Shown here in pieces: positions 39,190 to 49,130 of a DNA stretch of 64,000 nt. The stretch's first letter is position 1; every line of letters begins with the position of its first letter. The position numbers and the translations under genes are program-made. The notes beneath the pieces were generated by a model that did not search any database, had not been told where the DNA came from, and was given only the letters and a program-made list of their open reading frames with translations. The DNA comes from an uncultured Dorea sp. (GTDB taxonomy: Bacteria > Bacillota > Clostridia > Lachnospirales > Lachnospiraceae), in the NCBI GenBank assembly GCA_910585725.1, contig CAJUFA010000001.1, positions 134,991 to 198,990 on the forward strand, given 5' to 3'.

Positions 39190-41283
39190 CTATCTTTCCC
39201 CCAAAGTTGCCGCCATCACTGCCTTAATCGTATGCATCCTGTTCTCTGCCTCGTCGAATACCTTCGACTGCTCCGACTCAAACACCTCGTCCGTCACTTC
39301 CATATCGTCAATGCCGAACCTGTCATGGATCTCCCTTCCGATCTTCGTCTTAAGATCATGGAATGCCGGCAGGCAATGTAGGAAAATAGCCTCTTCCTTC
39401 GCATTCGCCATAATATCCGCCGTCACTTTATACGGTGTAAGAGCGCGAATCCGCTCCTCCCATACTTCGTCCGGCTCGCCCATGGACACCCACACATCCG
39501 TGTAGATCACGTCCGCGTCTTTCGTTCCTTCCGCCGCGTCCGAAGTCAATGTGATCGTCGCGCCGCTCTCCCTCGCATATCCCTCGCATATGTCCACCAA
39601 TTCCGCATTCGGGAAATATTCTTTTGTCGTACATGCGACAAAATGCATCCCCATCTTCGCGCAGGCTATCATCAGGGAGTTACCCATATTATATCTCGCA
39701 TCGCCCATATAAACCAGTTTAATTCCCTTAAGATAACCAAAATGTTCACGAATCGTCAGCAGGTCGGCCAACATCTGCGTCGGGTGATACTCATTAGTCA
39801 GTCCGTTCCAGACCGGAACGCCCGCATATTTTGCCAGTTCCTCCACGATCTCCTGCCCGTATCCCCGATATTCGATACCGTCATACATCCGTCCCAGCAC
39901 CCTCGCCGTATCCTCGATACTCTCTTTCTTGCCGATCTGGGAACCGCTCGGGTCAAGATAAGTAGTTCCCATACCCATATCATGCGCCGCAACCTCGAAA
40001 GAACATCTGGTTCTGGTGCTTGTCTTCTCGAAGATCAAAGCTACATTCATTCCTCTGTATTTGTCAACCGGCACGCCGTTTCTCTTCTTCTCTTTTAAAT
40101 CCGCCGCCAGATCCAACAGATACGCAATCTCCCCCGGAGTATAATCCTTCAGTGTCAAAAAATTCCTTCCTTTTAAGTTCATCGTCAGTCCCTCTCTTAA
40201 TCCTGTCAGTATGTGCACAAATCTCGGAAGATTGATCCGATCGCTTCGTGTCTCGTATTTCTTATATACAATATCATATAATTGGTCAACTGTGTATACC
40301 TGATATTTCGGAATTTGCAGTAATTTGGCCGTCGCCTCCAGCATTCCAAGAAACAGCTCTTTGTTCGTGTATCCCAGCGGAAGCTTCAGGACGAACGCAA
40401 TCTCCGCTTTCTCGATCTCGCGCATATCCCCCAGAAGCCTGTCGTAATACTCTTCCTCATGCGTCTGCTCCAGATAATAGATACTTCCCTCCAGACCGTA
40501 CAACATCCGTTTCGCGTCGTAATATCCGATCGTCAGATTCTGCCGGCTTCGTTTCCCCGAGAATTCGATGATACTCCCCAGCTTCACCCTGGGCGCTATC
40601 TCATATTTCTCGCTCTCTTTCGGCATACGCACCCGCGGCTCCCTTCCGGGTCCGTAGATACGCACCTCTATGATATCCTCATATCCTCTCTTCACCAAAG
40701 AATTCAGCGGCACGTTATTTACCACCCCGCCGTCAATATATTTCTTCCCCCGGATTCTCTCGTTCTTGAATCCGATCAGATACGCGCTTGCCAGCAGAAA
40801 ATCCTCCAGCGTACCCTCCGGAATATCCTCTATGCTTAAATCCAGCTCCTTGAATTCCGACACGGAGAACGTAAGCAGGCAGAATTCTTTGCCGCAGTTT
40901 CGGATCGCTTCCTCATCCACCGTCTCGTGGATCAGCCTGCGCAGAGGTGTGACGTCCACTCCTCCGTCTTTCAGCATCTTACGCCCTTCATTCAGAAACT
41001 CCTTTATCGTCGTCTCTTTCCGGAACAGGCGTTCCATCCACTCGTCGTCCACATCCATGACCGAGGAAAAAGTCATCTCTTTCCAGATATTCTCGGCTTT
41101 CTCCATGTCTCCCATACAGATCAGCGCGCCGTTTAACGCGCCCACGGAAGTTCCCGCAACCGCGCTGATCCTAACGCCCGCCTCTGCAAGAGCTTTCCAT
41201 GCGCCGATCTGATAAGCGCCCCGGGCGCCGCCGCCGTCCAGCACCAATCCATATTCTTTTGACAGATCAATCACCGGTTCCAT
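39190..41283 (-). CDS. argF: Patatin-like phospholipase fused to ornithine carbamoyltransferase
   Basis: One 697-residue open frame holds two complete proteins. Residues 1-367 are a patatin-like lipase: oxyanion loop [10 protein letters not shown], nucleophile GTSVGAL, catalytic Asp in DGGVVNN. Residues 368-697 are a 330-residue ornithine carbamoyltransferase (arginine synthesis; or catabolic ArcB): carbamoyl-phosphate loop [19 protein letters not shown] and HCLPAF. M368 (40182) has GAGAGGG seven bases upstream, so a separate carbamoyltransferase is probably also made by internal initiation. No stop separates the two parts. The TrmH-type gene ends two bases before the start. Confidence 0.85.
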   Translation of the reverse strand: MEPVIDLSKEYGLVLDGGGARGAYQIGAWKALAEAGVRISAVAGTSVGALNGALICMGDMEKAENIWKEMTFSSVMDVDDEWMERLFRKETTIKEFLNEGRKMLKDGGVDVTPLRRLIHETVDEEAIRNCGKEFCLLTFSVSEFKELDLSIEDIPEGTLEDFLLASAYLIGFKNERIRGKKYIDGGVVNNVPLNSLVKRGYEDIIEVRIYGPGREPRVRMPKESEKYEIAPRVKLGSIIEFSGKRSRQNLTIGYYDAKRMLYGLEGSIYYLEQTHEEEYYDRLLGDMREIEKAEIAFVLKLPLGYTNKELFLGMLEATAKLLQIPKYQVYTVDQLYDIVYKKYETRSDRINLPRFVHILTGLREGLTMNLKGRNFLTLKDYTPGEIAYLLDLAADLKEKKRNGVPVDKYRGMNVALIFEKTSTRTRCSFEVAAHDMGMGTTYLDPSGSQIGKKESIEDTARVLGRMYDGIEYRGYGQEIVEELAKYAGVPVWNGLTNEYHPTQMLADLLTIREHFGYLKGIKLVYMGDARYNMGNSLMIACAKMGMHFVACTTKEYFPNAELVDICEGYARESGATITLTSDAAEGTKDADVIYTDVWVSMGEPDEVWEERIRALTPYKVTADIMANAKEEAIFLHCLPAFHDLKTKIGREIHDRFGIDDMEVTDEVFESEQSKVFDEAENRMHTIKAVMAATLGER

Positions 41284-41284
41284 C

Positions 41285-42100
41285 TCATCCCACCTTCCGT
41301 CTCTGCCTTGCCGCCTCGAACATCAATATAGATGCCGCAACCGCCGCGTTCAATGATTCTACCTGACCCTGCATCGGTATCTTGATATAAGTATCCGCAA
41401 GCTTCGCAATCTCTTCGGTAAGACCATTCCCTTCATTTCCTATCAGGAACGCGCATGACCGACAGTAGTCTTCCTCATCATAATCACATCGCCCCTCCAG
41501 ATGGGCCGCATACGTCCGGATTCCCCTTTCCCTCAGTCCTCTGACCGCGTCGGCCAGATCCCTGACATAACAGAAGGGCATCCGATATACCGAACCCATA
41601 GTAGAGCGGATCGTCTTTGGATTATAGATATCCACACATTCCCGGTCCATAACGATCCCCGTCGCTCCCGCTCCTTCCGCGGCCCTGAAGATCGTCCCGA
41701 GATTACCCGGATCCTGCAGACGGTCAAGCACTATTATATGCGGATTCTCTCCGCCGGACACATCGCTCAAAGTATGTTCCCTCTGCCTCGCCACACACAA
41801 TACGCCCTGGGGAGTCCTGGTATCCGATACATAATCAAATACCATATCCGAAAATATTTCCAAAGACGCTTTCGGCGGCGCCCCCGTCCTTCCGCCGCCG
41901 TCCATGACTCGTTCTATCTCGTTTCGTTCTTTTTTATAAAACGTCTCAGACACATAGATCTCCCTTAATATCTCCGGCGGCGCTTCCCGGAACATGCGAA
42001 TCCCCTCCGCCAGAAATACCTTCTCTTCATCCCGCGCCTTTCGTTTCTTCTTAAGGTTGACCAGACGCTTAACCTTCGCGTTCGATGTACTGGTTATCAT
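41285..42100 (-). CDS. TrmH/SpoU-family RNA 2'-O-methyltransferase
   Basis: 271 residues. A small N-terminal substrate-binding domain (about 1-100), then a SPOUT domain with the three usual motifs: [32 protein letters not shown] and [15 protein letters not shown], which build the knotted SAM site. The family methylates rRNA or tRNA riboses (RlmB, TsnR, TrmH types); the exact target is not clear. It is directly followed by the patatin-carbamoyltransferase frame. Confidence 0.9.
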   Translation of the reverse strand: MITSTSNAKVKRLVNLKKKRKARDEEKVFLAEGIRMFREAPPEILREIYVSETFYKKERNEIERVMDGGGRTGAPPKASLEIFSDMVFDYVSDTRTPQGVLCVARQREHTLSDVSGGENPHIIVLDRLQDPGNLGTIFRAAEGAGATGIVMDRECVDIYNPKTIRSTMGSVYRMPFCYVRDLADAVRGLRERGIRTYAAHLEGRCDYDEEDYCRSCAFLIGNEGNGLTEEIAKLADTYIKIPMQGQVESLNAAVAASILMFEAARQRRKVG

Positions 42101-42240
42101 ATCCTGTTTTGCCCTCTCTTTATACCTGCTTCAAAATATCCGGTTCATTTTAATTATGGATTTTTATTCTTAATCTGTATATGCTTCAGAAATGTTTCAG
42201 GAATCACTGTTGATTTTTTTTAGAAAGAAATGATATATTA

Positions 42241-42286
42241 AGAATCAGGGAAGCGCCCACTTCAAAGTGGGCGCTTCCCTGATTCT
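42241..42286. repeat. Perfect 22-bp hairpin with two-base loop
   Basis: Arms 42241-42262 and 42265-42286 pair without mismatch. It is downstream of the SDR gene on the minus strand, where only a broken T-rich stretch follows. It may end that transcript, or be a palindromic element like those at 592 and 25394. The rest of the 302-base gap 42101-42402 shows nothing else clear. Confidence 0.65.
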
Positions 42287-42402
42287 CACCGGCTGCCCGG
42301 CTATAAAAGCTTGGAAGGCCGCCGACCTGTCATGGGTACTTTCCTGCATGGTAATACATGCAAGTATAGATTACCACTTTTTTCTGCTCAATTCAACAAT
42401 AA

Positions 42403-43146
42403 TTAAGCTCTCATCGCGCCGTCAACGGACAGAACCTCTCCGGTTACATAGCTTGCCATATCGCTTGCCAGGAACAGGAACGCATTGGCGATATCCTCAG
42501 GCTCGCCGATCCGGCGAAGCGGAATTCCGGCAATCATCGGCTGGATCATCTGATCCGGCAGGGCCGCAACCATGTCGGTCTTCGTAATTCCGGGGGCAAC
42601 CGCATTAACACGGATGTTGCTGGGTCCAAGCTCCCTTGCAAGGGAAAGGGTCATGCCGTTTACGGCAAATTTACTCGTCGGATACGCCACGCCCCCCGGC
42701 TGACCGGAGATACTTACCATAGAACTGGTATTCAGGATACATCCGCCTCCCTGCTCCCTCATAATCGCAACGGTCGGCTGAATCGCGTTAAAGAGCGCGT
42801 TGACATTCAGCTTCATAACCTTCTCAAACTGTCCGTCCCCATAATTCTCGATCTTTGTACTGTCGGATATACCGGCGTTATTTACAAGAACATCAATCTT
42901 ACCGAACTTATCCTTTACTTTTTCAATCGCAGCCTTAACCGCCCCGGCATCAGAAAGATCCGGATAATCTCCCTCTACTTCCCATTCGGCATTCTCCGCT
43001 TTCAATGAAGAAAGGGCTTTCTCCACCGTCTCTGCTCTGGAACCGAACAATACCACTTTTGCGCCGTTCTCCAGATACTTCTTCACGATGGCATACCCGA
43101 TCCCCCTAGTACCGCCTGTCACAACGGCTACTTTTCCTTTTAACAT
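42403..43146 (-). CDS. Short-chain dehydrogenase/reductase (FabG-like)
   Basis: A 247-residue classical SDR: NAD(P) loop TGGTRGIG, NNAG, catalytic Ser in NTSSMVS, YPTSK (Tyr and Lys), and ASYVTGEVLSVDGAM at the C-terminus. It is not in a fatty-acid gene cluster, so FabG itself is unlikely. Other options are a sugar, alcohol or steroid/bile-acid dehydrogenase. Overall pattern has some likeness to gut BaiA-type enzymes, but not enough to name a substrate. Monocistronic. Confidence 0.85.
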   Translation of the reverse strand: MLKGKVAVVTGGTRGIGYAIVKKYLENGAKVVLFGSRAETVEKALSSLKAENAEWEVEGDYPDLSDAGAVKAAIEKVKDKFGKIDVLVNNAGISDSTKIENYGDGQFEKVMKLNVNALFNAIQPTVAIMREQGGGCILNTSSMVSISGQPGGVAYPTSKFAVNGMTLSLARELGPSNIRVNAVAPGITKTDMVAALPDQMIQPMIAGIPLRRIGEPEDIANAFLFLASDMASYVTGEVLSVDGAMRA

Positions 43147-43315
43147 ATCTGTTCCTCCTATCCTGCCCGAAACGCCTGATTACATCCCGGACAAATCTCT
43201 TTCTAATAAAATATTATACACCATTTATGCCCCATTGAATATATTTTTTTCTAATCCCCTTAGAGACATTCCCCTTATCCGAACTCCATCCGCCGGAACG
43301 GGTTTGAGAGGCGTC

Positions 43316-44005
43316 TTATACTTTAAATCGGTACCCGACGCCCCATATCGTCTCAATATACTGGGGATTCGAGGTATCCATCTCCACTTTCTCGCGGATC
43401 TTCTTGATATGCACCGTAACCGTCGCGATATCCCCGATGGATTCCATATCCCAAATCTCACGGAACAACTCTTCCTTCGTATACACATGGTTTGGATGAC
43501 TGGCAAGGAAGGTCAGCAGATCGAATTCCTTCGTGGTAAACGTCTTCTCTTCCCCGTTGATCCATACGCGTCTCGCCGTCGTATCAATCTTAAGCCCGCG
43601 GATCTCGATTACCTTGTTGGCCTCCATAACGCTTCCGGTCAGACGGTCATACCTCGCAAGATGCGCTTTCACCCTCGCCACCAGTTCGCTGGGGCTGAAA
43701 GGCTTCGTCATGTAATCGTCTGCCCCAAGGCCCAATCCCCTTATCTTATCAATGTCATCCTTCTTCGCAGACACCATGATAATCGGCGTGTTCTTCACAT
43801 CCCTGACCTGGCGGCAAATATCGAACCCGTCGATACCCGGCAGCATAAGATCCAGGATAAACATGTCGTACTCCTCATTCAACGCCTTATGAAGACCGGT
43901 CTCTCCGTCGTTTGCCACCTCTACCTGAAATCCGCTCAGCTCCAGATAGTCTTTTTCCAGATCCGCAATTGTCTCTTCATCTTCTACTATCAATATCTTA
44001 CTCAT
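43316..44005 (-). CDS. OmpR-type response regulator
   Basis: 229 residues: receiver domain with acidic pocket VEDEE, phospho-acceptor in FILDLMLPG and Lys in YMTKPFSP; winged-helix DNA-binding domain from about 130 (WINGEEKTFTTKEFDLL, GVGYRFKV end). The frame is open to 44092, but the ATG at 44005 overlaps the end of the kinase gene by eight bases and starts with the canonical MSKILIVEDEE. It pairs with the VanS-like kinase upstream. No target gene is evident. Confidence 0.92.
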   Translation of the reverse strand: MSKILIVEDEETIADLEKDYLELSGFQVEVANDGETGLHKALNEEYDMFILDLMLPGIDGFDICRQVRDVKNTPIIMVSAKKDDIDKIRGLGLGADDYMTKPFSPSELVARVKAHLARYDRLTGSVMEANKVIEIRGLKIDTTARRVWINGEEKTFTTKEFDLLTFLASHPNHVYTKEELFREIWDMESIGDIATVTVHIKKIREKVEMDTSNPQYIETIWGVGYRFKV

Positions 44006-45494
44006 ATACCGGTACCTCCTGATATTTTCTAAGAACGAAATACATCGTCGTTCCCGTCTCTTCCCTGCTCGTCGCCCAGATCTTTCCGCCATGCTCCTCG
44101 ATGATCTTCTTCACGATAGAAAGCCCGATGCCGCTCCCTCCTTTGGATGAATTCCGCGATGCATCCGTCCGATAGAAACGGTCGAATATATTCGGCAGAT
44201 CTTTCGCCGCAATCCCTCTTCCGTTATCTTCCATCTCGATCTGTATAAAATCCCCTACGTCCTTAACCCTGAGATTGATCTTTCCCTTGGGCTTATCCAT
44301 GTATTTCAGGGAATTATTCACAATATTATGAACGACTCTTTTTATCTGCTCCGCGTCAGCGATGATCTTCACGCCCTCTTCTACATAATTAAAATAACCG
44401 AATTCCACTCCCCTGGATTCAAGCTCTATAGACAGATCCTCCGCACAATCCTCAAAATACGCGTCCACCGACAACGTATTGAAATTATACGGAATCCTGT
44501 TGGTATCGATCTTGGTATACAGCGTCAGCTCATTAATCAGCGTATCCATCTCGCTGGCCTTGTTATAGATCGTCCTTATATACCGTTCCATCTTCTCCGG
44601 CGTATCCGCGACCCCGTCCATGATTCCTTCCGCATATCCTTTGATCGCCGTCACCGGAGTCTTTAGATCGTGGGAAATATTACTGATCAATTCTTTATTC
44701 TCTTTATCAAACTTAACCTTCTCTTCTGCGTTATCCTGTAAATGCCTGCGCATCTCTTCCAGACTCTGGCATAGCCTGCCAAGCTCATCCTCCGCCTCTG
44801 CTTCAAGTTCAAAATCCAGATTGCCTTCCTTGATCTTCTGCGCGGCCGCCTGCATCTTTCCCACCGGTCCCATAACGCCGCGATAGATCCAAAGAATCAG
44901 CACCGCCGCAGTCAGAATCAGCACGACGACGATTCCCACGACCATGTCCAGATATAATCTTTCCACCTCCGGGATCACGCCGCGCACATTCACAACAACG
45001 AACGCGCTTCCTTCTTTGTCGTCCGGATATCGAAAATCCACCTGCTTCACCAGCGCCTGGGCGTCTCCGCCAAGATACAGACCGTTCTCGGAACTTAAGT
45101 CCGAATCCCCAAAGTGGGGAAGCTGCTCGATAACAGGCTGCGCTTCTTCCATATCCGTACCGACATAATTCATCATATGACCCTTGCGTACCAGCAGATA
45201 TGCGTACTTATTCCTGAGCTTTTGATTGAAATCTTCCAGAAAGGTCGCATCCTCCATCTTCCCCGGATTTTCCGACACCATCTGGTCAAGTTCATCATAC
45301 GCTTTCTCCGTAAGCCTTGACAATACCGCCACAGAATTCGCCAGGCTCTCCGTCGTCATCCCGCTGATCTCATAGGTCTTCTCAATCGCGCTTAACTGAT
45401 ATTTTCCGAACAGACACGCCAGCATGACCGTCAAAAGAATCGGAATTAAGATAACCGTCAGAAAAGCTATGATCAGCCGCGTCTTTAACTTCAT
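43998..45494 (-). CDS. Sensor histidine kinase (VanS/PhoR type)
   Basis: 498 residues. Two membrane segments (about 8-28 and 185-208) flank an extracytoplasmic domain, then HAMP, a dimerisation helix with the phospho-His in SNISHDLKTPVTAIKGYAEG, and a HATPase domain with N box VHNIVNNSLKYM, DNGRGI and GGSGIGLSIV. It is complete. It is translationally coupled to the response regulator. The stimulus is unknown; cell-envelope stress would be typical of the class. Confidence 0.92.
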   Translation of the reverse strand: MKLKTRLIIAFLTVILIPILLTVMLACLFGKYQLSAIEKTYEISGMTTESLANSVAVLSRLTEKAYDELDQMVSENPGKMEDATFLEDFNQKLRNKYAYLLVRKGHMMNYVGTDMEEAQPVIEQLPHFGDSDLSSENGLYLGGDAQALVKQVDFRYPDDKEGSAFVVVNVRGVIPEVERLYLDMVVGIVVVLILTAAVLILWIYRGVMGPVGKMQAAAQKIKEGNLDFELEAEAEDELGRLCQSLEEMRRHLQDNAEEKVKFDKENKELISNISHDLKTPVTAIKGYAEGIMDGVADTPEKMERYIRTIYNKASEMDTLINELTLYTKIDTNRIPYNFNTLSVDAYFEDCAEDLSIELESRGVEFGYFNYVEEGVKIIADAEQIKRVVHNIVNNSLKYMDKPKGKINLRVKDVGDFIQIEMEDNGRGIAAKDLPNIFDRFYRTDASRNSSKGGSGIGLSIVKKIIEEHGGKIWATSREETGTTMYFVLRKYQEVPVYE

Positions 45495-45593
45495 CTTTAT
45501 GCCTCCTCCGGCAGACTGTCTGAAAATTTATTCTCCAATCTGCTGAATATCTGCCTCTCCCGCCAACAGACTAAACTATAAAAAGTATAGCAC

Positions 45594-45622
45594 GAAAAAG
45601 GACGCTTCACAGCAAAGCGTCC
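45594..45622 (-). terminator. Terminator of metK
   Basis: GGACGCTT (45600-45607) pairs with AAGCGTCC (45615-45622). On the minus strand the stem is followed by T5. It lies 92 bases after the metK stop. Confidence 0.85.
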
Positions 45623-45713
45623 ATAAACTATTATAAAATTTTTATAAATAATTTCTAATTTGTCAGATATATTGCTCTACAAGAAAATTATTTCTCTACA
45701 GATAATTACCGCT

Positions 45714-46901
45714 CTACAGGTAATTCTTCAAAACTTCCGCCTTATCCGTCTTCTCCCATGGCAGATCCAGATCAGTACGTCCGAAATGCCCGTATGCCGC
45801 CGTCTGCTTATAGATCGGTCTTCTTAAGTCAAGCATCTTGATAATTCCAGCCGGACGAAGATCGAAATTCTCGCGGATCATATCTACCAGCTTCTCATTG
45901 CTAAGTTTGCCGGTTCCGAAAGTATCCACCATAATAGAAGTCGGGTGAGCCACACCGATCGCATAAGACAGCTGAATCTCACATTTCTTCGCAAGTCCTG
46001 CCGCCACGATATTCTTCGCGACATAACGAGCCGCATAAGCCGCGGAACGGTCTACCTTCGTACAATCTTTTCCTGAAAACGCTCCGCCGCCGTGACGCGC
46101 CATACCGCCGTATGTATCTACGATAATCTTACGCCCGGTAAGACCGCTGTCTCCGTGAGGTCCTCCGATGACAAAGCGTCCTGTGGGATTAATAAAGAAT
46201 TTCGTCTTATCATCCACCATATTCGCCGGGATCACAGCGTCGAACACATACTTCTTGATATCCTCATGGATCTGCTCCTGCGTGACTTCCGGATCATGCT
46301 GGGTAGAAAGTACCACCGCGTCCAGACGTATCGGAATCCCTTCCTCGTTATATTCAACCGTTACCTGAGATTTGCCGTCCGGCCTCAAATAATTCAGCGT
46401 ACCGTCTTTGCGCACCTCCGTCAGTCTCCTGGAAAGCTTATGCGCCAGGGCGATTGGGTACGGCATCAATTCCGGCGTCTCATCCGACGCATATCCGAAC
46501 ATCATCCCCTGATCTCCGGCGCCGATGGCTTCGATCTCTTCCTCCGACATCTCCTGGTTCTTAGCTTCCAACGCTTTATCTACACCCATGGCGATATCTC
46601 CGGACTGCTCGTCGATCGCCGTAAGTACGGCGCAGGTCTCCCCGTCGAATCCGTATTTTCCACGGTCATAACCGATCTCCAGAATCGTATCCCTGACTAT
46701 CTTCTGGATATCTACATACGCTTTCGTGGTGATCTCGCCCATAACAAGAACAAGACCGGTTGTCGTACTCGTCTCGCACGCAACGCGGCTCATTGGATCC
46801 CGCTCCATAAGTGCGTCCAGGATCGCGTCCGAGATCTGGTCGCACATCTTATCCGGATGGCCTTCCGTAACTGACTCTGATGTGAATAAATGTCTTTCCA
46901 T
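45714..46901 (-). CDS. metK: S-adenosylmethionine synthetase
   Basis: 395 residues, full length. Makes SAM from methionine and ATP. Signature [21 protein letters not shown] (phosphate loop), [13 protein letters not shown] at the N-terminus, and [11 protein letters not shown] at the end. Preceded by a SAM-I riboswitch with a terminator, so high SAM should shut off expression. Start codon has AAAGGAG upstream. Confidence 0.97.
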   Translation of the reverse strand: MERHLFTSESVTEGHPDKMCDQISDAILDALMERDPMSRVACETSTTTGLVLVMGEITTKAYVDIQKIVRDTILEIGYDRGKYGFDGETCAVLTAIDEQSGDIAMGVDKALEAKNQEMSEEEIEAIGAGDQGMMFGYASDETPELMPYPIALAHKLSRRLTEVRKDGTLNYLRPDGKSQVTVEYNEEGIPIRLDAVVLSTQHDPEVTQEQIHEDIKKYVFDAVIPANMVDDKTKFFINPTGRFVIGGPHGDSGLTGRKIIVDTYGGMARHGGGAFSGKDCTKVDRSAAYAARYVAKNIVAAGLAKKCEIQLSYAIGVAHPTSIMVDTFGTGKLSNEKLVDMIRENFDLRPAGIIKMLDLRRPIYKQTAAYGHFGRTDLDLPWEKTDKAEVLKNYL

Positions 46902-46928
46902 AATTTTCTACTCCTTTTCTCCAATAAT

Positions 46929-47078
46929 AAAAGCAGACCACACTAAGCGGACTGCTTTATATCCCATAAACCAATCCTCTTATTGTTCGATTACTCGCTC
47001 AGGTTGGCACCTTCCCACATCGGGGGTTGCCGCAGCTTCACAGATCCTTTGTATCTCCACTGCTCTGAATAAGAGAAA
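46929..47078 (-). promoter_or_regulatory. SAM-I (S-box) riboswitch with terminator, controlling metK
   Basis: Aptamer at 46976-47078, read on the minus strand. The P1 helix is CTCTTATT with AATAAGAG. Core elements are seen in order: CAGAG, GTGGAGA, GTGAAGC, CGGCAACC, AAGGTGCCAACC and GAGCGAGTAATCGAAC. The expression platform is a stem AAAGCAGtCC with GGtCTGCTTT (46929-46958) followed by TTTTATTATT, immediately before metK. This is the normal OFF-type arrangement. Confidence 0.92.
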
Positions 47079-47168
47079 GCCTGCATTATTAAATTAATTG
47101 TTTCCACATATAAATATACTCGTCTTTACATTCCTTGTCAATATTTGTGCAAAAATTGGCTATATTTT

Positions 47169-49037
47169 CTATTCTTCAATCGCCATACTGACCACGGCAG
47201 CCGGATTCCTCCTCTTAAACTCTGTGATCGCGTCGATGAATCTCTGACCGTATTTCCGATACTTATTCTCCCCGACTCCCGACACCGCAAGCATACCCTG
47301 CCTGTTCTCCGGAACTTTGGCGCACATATCGATCAGCGTCTTATCATTGAAAATAATATACGGCGGCATGCCCTCTTCTTTCGCAATGGCCGTCCGAAGT
47401 CCACGAAGCTCCTCAAAAAGCTTATAACCCGTACTGGTAAGCGCATCTGTGCCGCGCCTTTTCTTTCTTCGATACACGGATATCATTTCCTTCTCTTCAA
47501 ACTTACGAACCATAACGCGGGTCTCCTCGTCTCTCAACGCACTGATATCTCCCATCTGAAGAACCGGGTATTCCCCATTGGTCTGGATAATATACCCTTC
47601 TCTTAACATCTGGTCGATCAATATCTGAATATCTTTCTCACCGATATCCGCCAGCGCCCCGTAAGATTTATAAGAAGCAGCGCCTACTTCCCTCAATCTG
47701 GCGCGGTTTGCTCCCGCCAACGCTCCCGTGACGATACTTCGTCCATATCTTCCCCGCGTCTCCGCGATACAGTTAACGACCCATCTCGCCGCCGCCGTCA
47801 TATCAATCACCGAGCAGTCACGGCGGCAGTTGCCGCAATTATCACACGGCGCATTTGTCTTCTCGCCAAAATATTCCAGTATATAATTCCTGAGACATCC
47901 CGTCGTCTTACAATACCCTTCCATGACCTGCAGTCGATGAAGATCCCTCAGCCTGACGAGTTCGATATCCTCGCTGTCCATTTCCTCAAAACTCTTATTA
48001 TCCAGGAGAAACTTATCGATAACCACATCCTGAGCAGAGAACAGGAGAATACACTGCGCCTCCTCCCCGTCGCGCCCTGCGCGGCCCGCCTCCTGGTAAT
48101 AATTCTCCATGCTCTGGGGCATGTTGTAATGAATCACGAATCTGACGTTGGATTTGTCAATCCCCATACCGAACGCATTTGTCGCTACCACCACCTGCGC
48201 CCTGTCATAAATAAAAGCTTCCTGATTCTTCTTCCGCGTATTGTTGTCGAGTCCCGCATGATAGGCAGTCACAGGAACCCCCTGTTTGAAGAGTTCTTCG
48301 TACAGAGTATCTACATTTTTCCTCGTGGCGCAATAGATGATACCGCTCTCCTCCGGATGCTTTCCGATATAATCTGTGACAAAGGCGTTCTTCTTCTTTC
48401 CCGCCGCATGCTCTACTCTGTAATACAGATTCTTCCTGTCGAAGCCTGTGACCACCACCTTCGGTTCGGAAAGCTTCAAGATACATTCTATATCCGTCTT
48501 TACTTCCTTCGTGGCAGTCGCGGTGAACGCGCTCACAACCGGTCTTCTCCGGAGACTCTCGATAAATCCGACGATCTTCAGATAACTCGGGCGAAAATCC
48601 TGCCCCCACTGAGAGATGCAGTGAGCCTCGTCCACCGTAACCATAGAGATCTCGGCGCTCTGCGCGAATTCCATGAACCTTCCGCTCTCCAGTCTCTCCG
48701 GAGCCACATAGATAATCTTATACATACCCCCCGCCGCCAGAGCAAGCGCTTTTGCGATCTGCGCCTCTGTCAGGGAAGAATTGATATACGCGGCATGAAC
48801 CCCGGCCTCATTCAGCGCTTTCACCTGATCCTGCATCAATGAGATCAGCGGCGATATGACGAGAGTGATCCCCGGAAACAGCAGCGCCGGAATCTGGTAA
48901 CACAGAGATTTACCGGCGCCTGTGGGCATAATCGCCAACGCGTCCCTTCCGGACAGAAGGGATTGGATGATCTCCTCCTGTCCGGTCCTGAATGAATCAT
49001 ATCCGAAATATTTCTTTAATATATCCGACGCATTCAT
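47169..49037 (-). CDS. recQ: ATP-dependent DNA helicase RecQ
   Basis: 622 residues: 3'-5' superfamily 2 helicase with Walker A PTGAGKSLC, TVDEAHCISQWGQDFR, ATKEVKTDI and QEAGRAGRDGE; RQC domain with four zinc Cys (CLRNYI, CDNCGNC) at about 375-400 followed by a winged helix; C-terminal HRDC domain (about 540-610). Complete. Acts in recombination and replication fork repair. It stands between metK and the IlvD-type gene. Confidence 0.95.
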   Translation of the reverse strand: MNASDILKKYFGYDSFRTGQEEIIQSLLSGRDALAIMPTGAGKSLCYQIPALLFPGITLVISPLISLMQDQVKALNEAGVHAAYINSSLTEAQIAKALALAAGGMYKIIYVAPERLESGRFMEFAQSAEISMVTVDEAHCISQWGQDFRPSYLKIVGFIESLRRRPVVSAFTATATKEVKTDIECILKLSEPKVVVTGFDRKNLYYRVEHAAGKKKNAFVTDYIGKHPEESGIIYCATRKNVDTLYEELFKQGVPVTAYHAGLDNNTRKKNQEAFIYDRAQVVVATNAFGMGIDKSNVRFVIHYNMPQSMENYYQEAGRAGRDGEEAQCILLFSAQDVVIDKFLLDNKSFEEMDSEDIELVRLRDLHRLQVMEGYCKTTGCLRNYILEYFGEKTNAPCDNCGNCRRDCSVIDMTAAARWVVNCIAETRGRYGRSIVTGALAGANRARLREVGAASYKSYGALADIGEKDIQILIDQMLREGYIIQTNGEYPVLQMGDISALRDEETRVMVRKFEEKEMISVYRRKKRRGTDALTSTGYKLFEELRGLRTAIAKEEGMPPYIIFNDKTLIDMCAKVPENRQGMLAVSGVGENKYRKYGQRFIDAITEFKRRNPAAVVSMAIEE

Positions 49038-49130
49038 GTATGGTAAAAATCCTTTCTATATCCATTTCCAAATTTTCTTTATCAGCTAATCGTTATTCGT
49101 TACTCTTTATTCGTCCTTCGTTTTACCTGG

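Noticed and set aside
42403..43146. Bile-acid hydroxysteroid dehydrogenase
   Set aside because: General SDR likeness only; no substrate-specific motif and no bile-acid genes adjacent.
46929..47078. T-box leader before metK
   Set aside because: No T-box sequence or specifier loop; the conserved elements match the SAM-I riboswitch.
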